Shown here: positions 10,191 through 24,300 of the stretch, in pieces
Numbering within the stretch: position 1 is the stretch's first letter
Layout: every line of letters begins with the position of its first letter
Origin: Penelope pileata
Taxonomy: Eukaryota > Chordata > Aves > Galliformes > Cracidae
Direction of reading: 5' to 3'
NCBI GenBank assembly: GCA_013396635.1
Contig: WBMW01004022.1
Coordinates: forward strand, 1-64,000
DNA: 64,000 nucleotides
Made by a program: the position numbers and the translations under genes
Notes under the pieces: generated by a model
Told to the model about the DNA's origin: nothing
Databases searched by the model: none
The model's input: only the letters and a program-made list of their open reading frames with translations

Positions 10191-10211
10191 TCTCCTTTAT
10201 ATAATTACACT

Positions 10212-10217
10212 TTTATT
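10212..10217 (-). terminator. MYO9A: Candidate MYO9A poly(A) signal
   Basis: AATAAA on the minus strand (TTTATT on plus) in an AT-rich context about 1.7 kb after the stop. A variant ATTAAA further on (9987-9982) is an alternative. Confidence 0.45.
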
Positions 10218-10607
10218 TCTTTTTTTTTTTTCCTTTTTTTAAACAGGTAAAATTTATAGAGAGTATGACACAGGATAATATATCCTCTTACAATACATAC
10301 TTTTGTGGTTTTTTTTTCCTTTTTAACTTACACTCAGCATACTTATAAATTACTTAAAAAAATTTCCGTTAAAAATAATAATTAACAACACGCAGCCCAT
10401 GTCCTTTCCAGTAGTAAGTACATTCACTTGGTACAAGGAGCAGATCGTCTTCAGAAACCAACTTTTTGCCCTCAAAACAGCTGCTCACCCGCGAGGGGAG
10501 CAGGAGGGTGCCGGCTCCGTGCTGGGTGGGAACCTGCTACCAACACCCAATGGTCCCCAGTTTCTGGGGGCTCATCACTGTTTGCTAGTTGAGATCCTGC
10601 CAGTGAG

Positions 10608-10648
10608 ATATATATATACAAAATGATCTATATTTTATATATATATAT
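10608..10648. repeat. (TA)n microsatellite, imperfect
   Basis: Two TATATA blocks separated by a short non-repeat stretch inside the MYO9A 3' UTR. Confidence 0.8.
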
Positions 10649-10865
10649 GGTGACACAAACAGCGGGAGCCAGGGCAAGCTCACTGCGGGATGGGGACGAT
10701 GCTCTGTTGGAGACCTCGCCCTAAAAACTGAGCTTTTAAGGGTAATTTTGGGGGGATTTCTTTACAGAAGAAGACCCACCTGGCAATGGGGGCGATTCGA
10801 CTCATCCTGACGCAGGGATGCGGAGCGGGGACAATGCTTTCCCTATGCGACCATGCAGCTTAAAT

Positions 10866-10912
10866 CCAAAAAAATAAAAATAAAAATAATAAAAATAAAA
10901 AAATAAATAAAA
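10866..10912. repeat. A-rich (AAAAT)n tract
   Basis: Imperfect AAAAT/AAATA repeats in the MYO9A 3' UTR; U-rich in the transcript. An ATT repeat lies nearby at 11490-11507. Confidence 0.8.
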
Positions 10913-11917
10913 CACCCCTTGAAATCACTGGCACTTTGGGTGGGAAAAGGGGGCCGTATCGCTGGATCCCATGCGGATGCCGAGGGCATCCCCAGCCCAA
11001 GCAAAACCAACAAAAAAGACACAGGAAGACTCAGTTATTGGTATTTTCCCCCTTTTTGTAGGTGTTCAGGGACAGGAGCAGAGCCCAGCCCGCTCAGAAC
11101 GAGCCGATCCGAAAGGGCAGACCCAGCATTTATTCATCCCACCAGTGCTCCCGGGCTGCTGACCTTGCAGCGAGGCAGCACCCCGGCTGCTCTAGGAGCC
11201 ATCAGCCCCCGCTCGTTAGCGAGTGCCGCTGATTAGTGCTATTGCAGGCCGTGCTTCCGAGCGTTGGCAACTGCGTCCTGACCGGGCTCCGGCGGAAGAC
11301 GCGGTGACGGCCGGGGGCCCGCAGTGACCCCGATTCACCCAACGCTGCCCTCACCCTGGCACAAAGACAAAGTCCTGTTTGGGGCAAGATATTAAAAAAA
11401 AAAAAAAAAAAAGAAACAAACTATAAAAAAAATATTTACAATGAACTCCAGTAAACCAGAACATAAACAGAGCTTCAAGTAAGTCCTTGATTATTATTAT
11501 TATTATTTTTAATACTGATGGTCTCAAAAAAATGAAAAAAATGAAAAAAAAAAACAAAGAGGAAGGTGGTTAGGTCACATTGAAAAAAAAAAAAACCAAC
11601 TAAAATCAATTCCTTTTGGCAGATTTCCTTAACACCTTTCCATGTGCTTGGCTTTTGCTTGAACGCCGTGATGGCAGCGCGGGGCATTTCAGCTTTTTGC
11701 CTCCTGTGAACTCTTCCTCCCTCGCTCAAGGATTTGGCACGGCAGAGCCTTCCCCAACGTCCCTCTGCCCCCAGGCCGGCCACCTCGACCCCCACACCAT
11801 GAAGGCCACTGCTGACCCCGTCCCCACCAGCTTCCCAATGAAGCGCTCATCCTGGATCCCAGCGGCTGGGGAGATGACGACGACGATGACACCGGGGGAC
11901 GCCGGAGCTGTGGTGCC

Positions 11918-12363
11918 TCACACCATGAACTCGTTGCTCCCCAGCAGGATGAGCTGCTGGCCGGCACCGTGCTCGGCCTCGGGGTTCCTCTTGCGGCCCG
12001 CCCCCCCCTCCAGCGGCTCTTTGGTTTTCGGAGGGGAGTTCTTCACGCTCTTGAGTTTCTGCTTGCCCTTCTCCGGGTTGAAGGTCCCGCGCGTGGTGAA
12101 CTGGGGCCGGTCATCACAGTGGGGCTCGGGGGGCTCGCCCGGGCCCCCCGCTCGGTAGAAGGGTGACTTGGAGTACATCTGGAAGCGCTTGCGGGGAAGG
12201 TGGGGCAGGCAGGAGGTGGACGACTGGGAGGAGGAGGAGGACAAGGAGACGAGGGAGGGGTCCGGGGTGTCTGTGGTGTCCGGCCGCGTCCTGGGGTGCC
12301 GCCGCAGTCGGCTCGGGCCCTCCGCCTTGGCCTGGCGCACGGAGCTAAGTGCTACGCTTCGCT
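11918..12363 (-). CDS. MYO9A: MYO9A last exon (C-terminus)
   Basis: Acceptor GTCCTGCAG, stop TGA at 11920-11918. It encodes a Ser-rich stretch, then [32 protein letters not shown] and the end GSNEFMV, all conserved landmarks of the MYO9A C-terminus. The stretch [20 protein letters not shown] is more basic and GC-rich than the mammalian version. Confidence 0.95.
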
Positions 12364-15300
12364 CTGCAGGACAGGGAGTGCAGCAGGGTTAGCGGCCCCA
12401 GCGTGGCCCTCAGACGCAGCTGGGCTCCCCAGCTCAGCAGGGACACAAGGGACTTAAACCAGGAAAAGAGCCCAACCCAACATAGATGAGATCTTCCACC
12501 TCCATTGCATCGCTCACAAAGATATCCCGGTGCCTTGGCAGTGGGCACATCAACGTGAGCACCTGGGAGACGGTGTCTAGAGAAACACTCAGCTCCCCAT
12601 CTGCTCAAGGGCACCATGATTACAGACCCTCAGTGTTTGAATCACTAATTCTTGTCAATCTCACTAAATCCAACTAAATTGCTCTACGTAGAGCATGTGG
12701 CTTTGCTGTGGAACAACTCAGATGAAACCCCTCTGGCTGTAGGTTCTACTGACTCACCCGACCGATCGGAGATGGTTCCTTCGGAGTCTAAGTTGAGGTT
12801 TTCCGAGCTGTCAGCGGTGCCGATGGAAGCTTCAGACTCGAGTGTTTCATCATCAGAGGCACGGGGCTCCAGAGTCAGCATCTCGAATGTCAGCTCCTCC
12901 CTACAAAACCCAACCCTGTGACCCGATGGGACCAAAAAAGGTGTGGGGAAAGAAAGGGGGATGTGAAGGGTCCTCCAGCTCAACCCATGACCAGCACGGC
13001 AACCCCAGAACCAACCGCAGTCATGTCACACTTGAGCTGAACATAGAGACACAGGGTGCAGAAGCAAGCAAGGCTTCAACTCGAGGCCAGACTCACTTCT
13101 CCTTCTGCAGGCTTTCGATCTGCTCAGTCAGCACCCTCTCCTCCTGCTGCATGGCTGCCTGCTGCTGCTCCGTCACGTCCAGCTCCATGGCCTCCTCGCT
13201 GCTCACTGTCTCCTCGGGGACGTCAGACACCGAGGGCAGGCGCACGGCGATGGGAGACGTGGGGCTGGGGTAGGTGCCGCGCCGCACACGGCCTTTGCCC
13301 TGGAGATAAACATCAGTGTCAAGCAAGGACTGTTTGGCACAGCCTGTTTTGGGGGGGCTCTTCCTCCCTGGTATAAAGGGAGCTACAAGACGCAATGGGA
13401 CGATGCGGCACAACAGTGGGTTTGAGAGGAGGAGGTGGGAGAAGGCACTGCATGAGAAAACCAGGTGAGGAGCAGCTGGAGAGCAGCAAATAAACTAGTG
13501 GTCAAATAGAGAGATCCTGTATTTTTAGTAGTATTAGAAGTTCTGACTATGAAAAAGGTGTTAGACAGGGGTATCGTGGATGGAGGAATACTACAAATGC
13601 AGCTGGCCTCTGCTTTACCTTTGGAGGAGCTGCTACATTAATCTGCTCCACATAGTGCAAGAAAAATATTGATTTTTGGACACAAAGGATGCTCTGGAGT
13701 AGCAGTGGGGGCACACCATGGACATTAAAAAGATTTAATTGTAACTGCTGTCACAACTGAACACAACTCATCTTCTGAAGTCAGGATCCTGAACTGATCA
13801 GAGAATTGAGGACCAGTGCGATGCGGAAAACTCATCACTTGCCTCCAACTCCACCCAAAAGCTGCCCTCTCCCTTCACACGATCGCATTATTTCTTGGTG
13901 AAACTGAATCCCCCTTCCACTTCTTGCTGTGCTCTGCCCTACTCACAAGATCATTGCAACGCAGCTTTTCTCCTTAGTGGGCTCTTTAAGCACTGTAGCT
14001 GGGGTACCTTTTGGTCTTTCTCATAATGCACATGCCCAGAACATGGTAAAAGAGGCTCCCTTTTTTGCCTTGAAAGCAAAAGGCTACCAGGAACACGAGC
14101 AGGGATTTTTCTTCAAGTGCCAAAGCAAACCCATGCTGACGTCAATGGGACGCAGCTCAAGTGTTAGGCAACGCTGAGCACTTCTCCCATCTGCAGGGTT
14201 TGTTAAATCCTTCAGCCTGGATGAACGTTGCTGCTCAGTGCTGAGACAGGAGATTTGCTCCATTTTACCCTTTCATCTTCCGCTGTCGCACCTGGGAGAT
14301 CTTTCACAAAGGAGCTTCCGTGCCCCACAGCAACGTTCCTCTGATGGCAACCCCATCACGTGGGCCGCTGAGCCGAGGCACAGCCACCTGAATCCTATTA
14401 GGAAAAACCTCTGAGCTTCCAGAGATCCCCTGCACCTCATGTACTGCTCTCCCTGCCTATGGGGTGCTCAGCGGATGTCGCGGTGACGAAGTCCACGTGG
14501 GCTTTCAGCAAAGCCATCTCTTCTCCCAGCTGCTGCAAGCGGAAAATTCTCTGGTGGGTCAGATGTGGGTTTACTCACAGGGCTCGTGCACCCAGTGCTG
14601 GCTTTCCTTCACTTCTCTGGGCTGGAATGAGGAAGGCAACAACACTTTTGTGGTGCTAATGTGCCGGCTGAGACTGGGGTTTGCTCCAAAAGAAATAGCT
14701 TTCCTGGTCCTACATTTATCCTACGTCTATCATGGCCTCATCAGGGAGCATGCTGCTGCAGGGGCTTGGGACAGGGAGGTGAGAGGTGGGGACAGAAGGG
14801 GCTGCTGGGTCCCCAGATCATAGAATCATAGAATCGTTAAGGTTAGAAAAGACCTCTTAAGATCATCCAGTCCAACTGTCGAGCAATCCCCACCATGCCC
14901 ACTGAGCCATGTCCCTCAGTGCCACATCTCTGTGGTTCTAGAACACCTCCAGGGATGGTGACTCCATCATTCCCCGGGCAGCCTGTTCCACTCCCAGAGA
15001 AGAAGTTATTCCTAATACCCAACCTGACTCTCCCCTGGCACAACGTGACGCCCTTACCCCTCATCCTATCTCTGTTATCCGGGAGCAGAGGCTGACCCCC
15101 CTCACCTCCACCTCCTGTCGGGGGCTGCAGGCAGCGATGAGGTCTCCCCTGAGCCCCCCCTGCTCCACACTGACCCATCCCAGCTCCCTCAGCTGCTCCC
15201 ACAGCGCTGTGCTCAGACCCCTCACAGCCCTGTTCCCTGCTCTGGACGCACTCCAGCCCCTCGATGCCTCTCCTGCAGCGCGGGGCCCAGCACTGAGCGC

Positions 15301-18300
15301 AGCACTGAGGTGCGGCCTCACCAGGGCTCAGTGCAGCGGACGATCACCCCCTGCTCCGCTGGCTGCACTGCGGCTGACACAGCCAGGATGCCGTTGGCCT
15401 TCTGGGCCACCCGGGCACACTGCTGGCTCACGTCCAGCCCAGCATNCTCAGCCACGCCTTGGTCAGGGGGGGTTTCCTGCTCCTTTCAGTATTGGTCCCT
15501 CCTACTGAAGGGATTGAGTAAACACCACTTGTGCTCCTGCTCCTTCAGCTAATTGCCCCAGAGCCCTAAAGTCTCTTTTGGTAGCCCTGGGACTTCTCTC
15601 TACAGCTTCATTGCTGCCAACCTGAACGAGCAAAAGCAGGCAACATCCAGAAGGCCATTCCAAACCATCCTTACACCCCTTGTGCAAGGGCACCTGGGGA
15701 GGAGGGCAGGCTGGGAGGGGCTTCACCTGCCACACTGATTCATCCTGGGCTGCTCTAACCCTCAGGGTACAGCAGAGCTGGTGTCCAGAGCCCTTTGGTA
15801 GATGCCCTGTGATCCCCATGGGATTTACCCACAGCAGCCAAAGCAGTAGTCCTGCAGAGCCTAAACTCATCCCCAGCAGAAATCATGGACGGAAGGAACG
15901 AGCCAAGGAAAGCAAAAGTTAGGGGAGCACAGAATGGGAAAAGAAAATAAAGATGAGAGGGCAAAAGTCTCTTTTTGCAGAGCTGCATGCAGGAGCAACG
16001 GCGAAGCCCAGCAGATTTGACCACTCCTGCTCCTGGGGGAAACAGCCAGTCCCAGAGAGCCACCTGCACGAGGACAAGACGGCAACGTCACGGACAATGG
16101 CCGGTGGCAGGGGGCTGGAATGAGCGGCGGTGACACACAACGGAGGGAGGCGGCTGGCACAGAGCGCCGGGCAGTGAATACATACCGGAATGGAACCGCG
16201 GGTTATGCTCATAAATCTAACTGCAATTAGTACAGGTTTCTGGATTAGAGAGGACATGGAAAGGAAAGCAGAAGGTTAGAGTGCACATGCCATCGCCCCT
16301 CCAAAAGAATCATTTTTTGTTGATTTTTGCCTTTTGTTTAACCAGGATGAGCGAGGCAGCTCTCTGCTGTATCAGTGCCAGTGCATAGCCGAGCCCCAAG
16401 CTTGGCAAAATGACCCTGGGGTTGCTTGGCTTTAGTCCCAAAAGCAGCACCCATGGTCAGATGTGCCCTGAGGGCAACTGTGGGCAGCTCGGCCTCATAG
16501 TGCAGGTCTGGATTGAGTCTCCCACGATCCCACAGCCAAAAAGCCACACGTAGTGTCAGCAGCCTGCTGGCGTGCTGGGGTGAGCCAGATCCAGAGCATG
16601 CCATTGCTCACCCCAAAGCACAGAAGCTCGATGAGATGGTTCAGGAGCCTCGGGGAGCTCAGTTTGGATTCAGACAATGTTAGGATAATGCTATTGAGCT
16701 CATCTGCAGCACTAAGAGGACGAAGCAAGGCTGTGGTTATGGGCTGCTTCGGTCCAGGTCTCCCTTGAGTTTGTGCGTGGGGTGAGAGCAAGGTAAGCAG
16801 AGGGCAAGCAAAGGCTTGATTCAACCCAAATTGCTCAAATGGGCAACATAGAGCCTGAGATGTAACCAGGAGACTGAGCTCGAGTGACCATGTTTCCGTG
16901 GTGCCTTCTCTTGGGCTTCTGGCATACCTTTCCCATTGCCTTTGCTGGAAACACAGGGAGCTGCCATGGGGCTGGGAGCTGTGCTGCCCAGGGTGGGATG
17001 GCTTGGAGGGTGTGGGGGCAGGGGAGGCTGGAATAAGCAGGGGGAGGTAAGGCAGGATTGCTTCAAGTGAAAGGAGAGGACAGGAGAGAAGAGAGGTGAC
17101 TGTGCCAGAGCCGAGAGCGGTCTGACTTGCCCTGCAGCAAGACAGTTGTCCGCGGCTACAACGGATGTGCCACAGGAACACCTGATACCCTCCTTGCTGC
17201 AAATTCCACCATAGAAAGGAATGGGACACGAGTCCGTGAGCAGCAGGGGCAGGCGCAGCATCTCACCATCGATCTGCGGATCAGCGACAGGCGGCTCTTG
17301 GCTTTGTTCTCAGCGAACTCCAGGCTGTTGATGTCCTTGAGGCGAGCCTTGTATTTGTTCATCTGCTCAATGACGATGAGTTCTACGCAGCTGGGGGACG
17401 AAGAAAAGACAAAACTGGAGTCAGAAAAGATTTTATCAGAGCTGTCCCCACCTGGTGCAAAGACCTGCTCTGCTTGAGAGCTCCAGCATGCAAGGATGGC
17501 AAGGAAAAGGCCATGGAAATTTCCTAGAAAGAGTGGTAAAATACTCAGGACAGACTGCAGAACTCACACTAGAGAAATTAAAGACCTCCAAGCATTAAAG
17601 CAAATAAACTCCTGCCCTGGAAGTCTACAAAAGAAGCTACAACAAAATCCCTTGCTGGGACAAGTTTAGGAGACAAGTTAGGAGGTTTTGAGTCAAGCTA
17701 ACTCAAAGGTGGGTGGGGACATCCAGTGGGAATATTTTTGGTATTTAAGGCCAGAAAGGACCACTATGGCCAAGCCTAACCCACATTGTGGCAAGCACAG
17801 AAATGTTCCACCTGATTCTCACACACAAATGGGCAGTGCTAGGATGGGTCCTACCAGGTGGGTCTCCAACCACTTCTGGTCTTCGACAATTTTAATACAC
17901 TTACTGGAGGCAAAACAACCTCTTTCAGTAGCCCAGCCCTCCACTGGGTGGTTTCCTACTACAATTCATCTCACATGTCTCCATTATCCAGTTCTCAATC
18001 TATTTAATGTGAGCCCGACTGAATTTGGGCAAGTGCTTCGCTTTTTTTTTGTAAAATGTTTGTCAAATAACTTACAGAAATCTAAGTACACAAGGTAATA
18101 TTGCTGCCTACCAAACAGGCTCATCTTTAAAAAAAAAAAAAACTAAGAACCTTAAGTTGCATTCTTAAGTAAGAATAAAGATCTGGCTGTTATAAATGCG
18201 ATTAGTCACATCAGCACAAGCTCCAATTGTTTCTGCTAGGATCTGCTGGGCATGAGAGCTTGTTTTAAATACCTGGTCTGCTCTGCTGGATCCTCCCTTA

Positions 18301-21300
18301 CTTAATAATCCCCATTAACCACCTTTAAGCTACGGACAGAACACGAAATATTTCATTAAAATGCAGTTAATAGGTAAACTGTAGAGTGTTTATCATCTCC
18401 ACGCTAAAGCTCCCTATTCTTGAGCCACCTGACAGCCATCGAGCTGTAAGCAGTGACGTGGCCGTGGCCACAGAGCAGGCCCAACCCACGCCAGCATCCT
18501 CACGTGGTTGTTTTACTGATGTCCTGAACGCTCTGCAGCGGGTCCGTCGTGTCGGGGCAGCGCAGGATGCAGGGAGCAAAGACGATGGCCAAGGCATTAG
18601 CTGACATTCGGTTGGTCTCTTCTTGGAGGGCAATCCTAAAGAAAAAAAGGATTACTAGAGAAGCCAGAGGTGAAGACAGCTCCTTCACCTCTTCCACTGT
18701 CGATGACGACCCCCAGCCTCCCTGCTCAGTCCTGTGTACCTGACGAGGTGGAAGATGAGGCGCTCCAAGGTGCTGAGGTGGGTGCGCGAGAGCTGGTCGA
18801 TGACCGAGTAGACGCCCCGCACTGTCTCCTTCCTCTCCTGGAGGCCTGCATAGAATACATCAGTCTTGCTACGGGCACTGTGGATTCTGCTTCTTTTTCC
18901 GATTTAAAATGATACATTCTTCATGCTTACGTTCACTACTTAAAAGATGGAGGTGGTGAGAAGGTTGGGTTGAAATCTGCTGAACCGTGATGAAAATGCG
19001 TGCTACCAAACATAAGGTTGAACTGCCTGTGGCTTTGTGTAAAAAAATCTTGCAGCAGAAAATCAGACTTTGAAACTGGGCAAATAAAGACGATTTAGGG
19101 CCCAAGACTAAATAAAGAATTAGGCACTTCAAGTGGCTGTCATTTCCCTTGGCCTGGGAACTGCCATCACAGAATGGCTTGGGTTGGAAGGGATCTTAAA
19201 GGTTATCAAGTTTCAACCCCCTGCCATGGACAGGGACACCTCCCACCAGACCAGGTTGCTCAGAGTGCCATCCAGCCTGGCCTTGAACACTTCCGACGAT
19301 GGGACATTCACAGCTTCTCTGGGCAACCTGTTCCCAGGTCTTGCCACCCTCAGATAAAAAAATTTCTTTCTTATATCCAGTCTAAATCCACCTTCTTTCA
19401 ATGGCAAAGGATGTTCCTTACCCATCGCCCGCAGAAACTCCTCATACAGCTCGAAGGTCATGAGAGGGTTGGGCAAATCTCGGAGCCACTGCTTGAAGAC
19501 GCTGGCGATGACGTGGATGTTGTAGTCATCTAAGTTCACGTTATCTATGTCTGCTCGGCAGGGTTCAGCAATGCATTGAGAAGAAGGCATAAAAACAAGA
19601 GACAAAAACAAGAGATCAATATTAAGCTTTAAGGGAAGCCAGATTTTGGGTTGAGCATTTGGTTGGAGATGTGAAAGCAATGCTTGCTTACACCAAACAT
19701 CACTGTTGCAGATTTTTCTCCCTGTACTTTTTTTTCCCCTTTACCTGTATCGAGCCCTTGCCGCAGCTCCTTGATCTTGTTGGTGGACCCTGATTTTCTG
19801 TAGATGCCCTCTGTGTAGAGCCCATGCATTTCTATGTAGTTGATCAGCTTCTCCACCAGCACTGGCACGGCTCGCTCCTCGCTGGTCAGCCGGGAAAGCT
19901 CCACACCGAACTGCCGGGACGAGAGCTCGGGATCATACTGATGGGGAAGAGAAAAATGGAAAAGGGCTTAAATATTTTTCAGAAAGCAGTGTGTCAAAAC
20001 GTGACCTAAAGTCATAAACATCTGGGCTTTCTTTGTTTAACAACAGTGATTCTGGTATTCTCAGCCAAATGCAGCTGGGCATGGTCCTCTACCTCCTGCC
20101 CTTCTGGCACCACCTCCAGGAATGATTTCACCACCCAAAGACGATGTACAAAACAGAATAGGTAAACTGGAGTCTTGGATAACTAGCTCAACCTGCAGTA
20201 TTGGCGATTATACAATATCCATGACACCAAAATAAAAACATGAAAGAAAAGCACATCTGAATCACCAAGAAATCCCCTCTTGCTGGCGGCAAACGCTCAC
20301 TGGTGATCTGAGTTTTCGCAAAAGCAAATGTGGTCAAAGTCCTCCTGAACAAGAGAACCTCAGTGAGTGAAGACCAAAGATCTAATAAAGCTTCGACAGA
20401 AATGCCCAGCCCCAGCAAAGGGCACGTGAGACACACGCTGCAGTACAGTGAAGAGTGGCCCTGAAACAGGGCTCCTCTTACAATCACTCCTACACGTTTT
20501 CCTATTCAGTGTCATCCTTTCACCAAAGAAAACCTTATCAATCTTTTAAGAGGAGGTGGGGAGGATGACCATGGTATCCTCTATGGCAAAACCCTGCAGG
20601 AAGCAGGCAGTGAACATCTGGTCCCAGCTTCTACTTGAAACTGAGTCTGCTTTTGGCTGCCAAAACTATCATCAATTGGAATGTGATGTTCACCATAAAT
20701 CTGGAGAAACAGCCACTCTGAGTCAAGGTTAGAGAGCAGTTACAAAGTTGGTCGTTTCCAGAAAACAAAGACCTCCTTCTTAAAGCATAATACACAGTTT
20801 GTTGCTGAAAACAACCCTACAAACATGAATCCACCAAGCACAGGCAAGCCAGAGCCTTCCTACAGGGGCACCTTGAACCCTCCAAGCGAAGACACTGTAA
20901 ATTCATTTCCTTGAGGACAGCACACAAACTTTCTTGTGCAGAAAAACCCTAAGAAACGAGAAGGCTCCAAACATCTCTGAAGAACTATTTACAGCTGCAA
21001 TTACTTTTAAGTTCCATTTTTCACAGAGAGGATAAGAAAAGGACTGAAATATCAACTTGGGTGAACACAACAGTATCTCCTCTGTGAAATTTAACTAATG
21101 AACCCACTTCAGGTAGTTCTTCTGTTGTCCTGCAAAATTATCATGGCCTTAACTCCCTTCCTCTTTGCTGCATCTCTGGTGGGTGTCACTGAATCAGGGG
21201 CACGAGGAGCAGCTTTGTGTTCTGCCCTTCAGAACAGTGGCAACTAGCAAAGCCTGAAGGTCTCCTCCCTGTAAAGAGAAGGCTCAGGTATTCAGATCTC

Positions 21301-24300
21301 AAATCACAGATGCAAAAGGTCTGTAAGAATGCAAGGCACTGCCATATTCTTTGAAAAAAATCAGTGATTTCCTGAAACTTCCCAGATTTGTACAGCAAAA
21401 TCTCACAGAACCCGTTCCCAACTCTTGCAAAGATGGATTGCCAGAAAGGGAGAGAGTGCAGAAGAAATACTGCATCAAAGGAAACAAATTCAAACACATA
21501 TATTTTATACATTCAGATTATTTCTTGAGAAAAATGTAATTAGAAAGCTTTATGGGGGCTGTACACCTGCAAAGCCTCCAAGGAGCTGGCAAAGCTTTGC
21601 ACATGTTATTATCCTGGCTGCATTATTATTTTTGGGGGCATAAGCAGCACAGAATAAACTATTCAAAGCAACGACAAAAAAAGCAAGCTTGATGATTCAT
21701 TGTTCACTGGTGTGCCCTGCCGCATTCATTCACTGCCAATCACACACTCGAACGTGGCCAGCAACACTTAATTCACCTCTAATGAGAACAGTAAGTGCTT
21801 TAGCACCATCCACCCACCCCTCACCTCTCGCTGTCCCCGTGCCACCAGCTCAGCAGTGGTGCTGCAGCTGCTGGGGGCTGTGCTGAGAGCCCTACCAGGG
21901 AGCAGCGGGGCGAAGAACAACCTGTACTTCTGCCTTTTGTACTGGGAACAAAGGCTTCAGCCTTGCAAAACCAGGGCTGGAGGTGCTGCAGTGGGTCCTG
22001 CTTCTGGTTGCATGAACCCCACTGGCCACTGGAAGCATCCTGACCTTCTAAGAACAAACATAAATCCAAGGAAGCCAAAACTGAAGTACCACAGAACAAA
22101 AAACAAGCACTGAGCGCTGTGAGTTCTCTAAGTAGCTCTGGCATGGTTCAAAAATGTTATCTATTGATAGCAGCCACATTTTGAAGTCCTTGAAAGCTCT
22201 AAAATGAAGCCGGTTTCTATTATTCAGCATGGTTACAAGCCAGGGAACATCACTGGGAGAGGTGCTGCATGACTGAGCAGATCTATATTGATGCATCACT
22301 GTGTTACTACTGAAATATGTGCAGTCACAGAAGCAGTGATTGTAGAGACCTCCAGGGAGCTCCAGCCCAACCTCCAGCTCAACAAAGGGCCATTGCCAGC
22401 ACTGTATCAAGCTCTGTGCCCATACGCATTTGTTAGAAAAGGCTGTGTTATTAGAAAAGGCTGATCACAATGGGAAAGATATACAGTAAGAAAAAAGGGA
22501 CGCGAGAAACTTACCTTTTTGGAGCACTTGGTCGTGGTTTTAAGACAGCACTTCTTGTGACAAGCATATTTACATACTGCAGCAAAGAAAAAATAGCATT
22601 TAATAATCCAGAACTTCAGATCTCTGCAGAAATGTGAATTAAGTAGCTCTTCTTAGGACTAGGAGGTCAAAGGCACAGCAAGTTTGCATTTTTCAGGGGC
22701 TAACTCTATTAGATTCACTCAAATGATAAAACAAATTAAGCCTTTAATTTTCAAGGCTCTATATTTAAGTCCCTGAAGCATTAAAAAAACCCTGACAGAT
22801 CAACTCAGAAAATAATCCATGAGTCACTCTGAGCTATCAGACTTGGATATGCTCAGAGGTTGGAAATAGCACCTCATTTGTATTCTTCCTGCACTGGGTA
22901 CCAGCCTGAAGCACCACAGGGTGGCTATTTCCAACCTTATTGAAGAATCAATGGAAAAAACCAAAATGTCTCAACCTTGCCAGTTCCTCCTCCACTCTCC
23001 TGATCTACCAAAAAGTCCAAGTGCCTGGAGGTCAAACGCTCCAAGCCCAACGAACGTGTGACGGCCACGAGACTCTCAGGCATCCATCCTGCAGGCTGCA
23101 GCTGTAGGGCACATTTGCCATACCTGCCACAGACTCTTTCCCATCTCCTCTTAAAGCACAGCTTAAACGTGGTTTGAGTGGTTTGACACCATGAGTTCAG
23201 GTTTGCAACGTAAAGCTCCAAAGCACAAAACTAACAACACTGCAGTTTTGGAAGGAATGCCTGTATGAACTTACCCGTTGACTTCAGAAATCCTTAAGGT
23301 TTGTCTCAAAAGCTATTCTAATGTGAAATATGCCAAATATTTCACAGTGGGGTTGTCAGAAACAGTAGCAAACACCTTGCAGAGCCCCAAACCCCACGAC
23401 TGTATCACAAGCATATGACAAAAAAAAAAAGGCCAAACGGAGCATGCTTACATTTACAAACAGAAGCTCTGTCCATTATCCAGATCAAGGAGGAACAATA
23501 TTCACAGTAGGTGGGGATGCTGTACTGTGTTGCTTTAAAAATGTGCCCATTGTGCTCTTCCACCTGTGATGACAAAGATTCAGTGGTGAGAAGGAGAATC
23601 TGATGCTTTGAAAGGAGGAGAGCAAGGGGGCCAGCCCTCCAACATGGGCTTTTACGCAGAACTAGTTTGCTATCTGTGTTTTTTTTTATCTGCAATAACC
23701 TTGCAGGCAGCTCAGAAATCCAGCCTGCATGGAACCAAACCTTCATGCAAGCAGTTTAGAAACCAGCCTTGTTTGTCTGGTCAAGATCTCCATTTTGAAA
23801 ATGTCTTCTACGCATTCGTGGCCCCTTTTTGCTCTACATCTTTTCCAGAGCTATCACATCCTTTAGGACAAAAACTCTGTCAGATATACAGCTTGTCTTG
23901 ACTAATGTGGGACATGTTTCTGTAGAACAACTTGATCTGAAGAGGAGTGCTGGCTTACAGCCTGTTGGTTTTGCCTGCAGCTGTTCACAGCAAACCAAAC
24001 CCGCACTGACCATTTTTGCAGCATCTTTTAAGAAAGCACGCTCAGCAGGGTGCGATGCTCAGATCTCACTATAGAACATGTCTTTAGCAGGTCTCTTATC
24101 ACATCTATTTCTGGCCCAAAGGACATGAATTCTTTAACACACAGGCCCAAAGTGCCCAACTCACCACATCCGCTTCCTTTTTCCTTCTCTTTTTTCGTTC
24201 TGTTTTTGGCACCTGGCATTAAAAAGAGAGCATATGTATGGGCAAATCCCACAAGCCAAGCATGCAGCAGTCTCATGTGACTCTTCTCCCCTATTTCCAG

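Larger units (their letters stand above)
10190..11917 (-). other. MYO9A: MYO9A 3' untranslated region
   Basis: AT-rich, with long T or A runs and no coding signal, directly after the MYO9A stop. On the transcript strand it holds several U-runs (from A-runs at 10866-10912 and 11394-11412). The distal limit is set from the AATAAA at 10217-10212 and is an estimate. Confidence 0.65.
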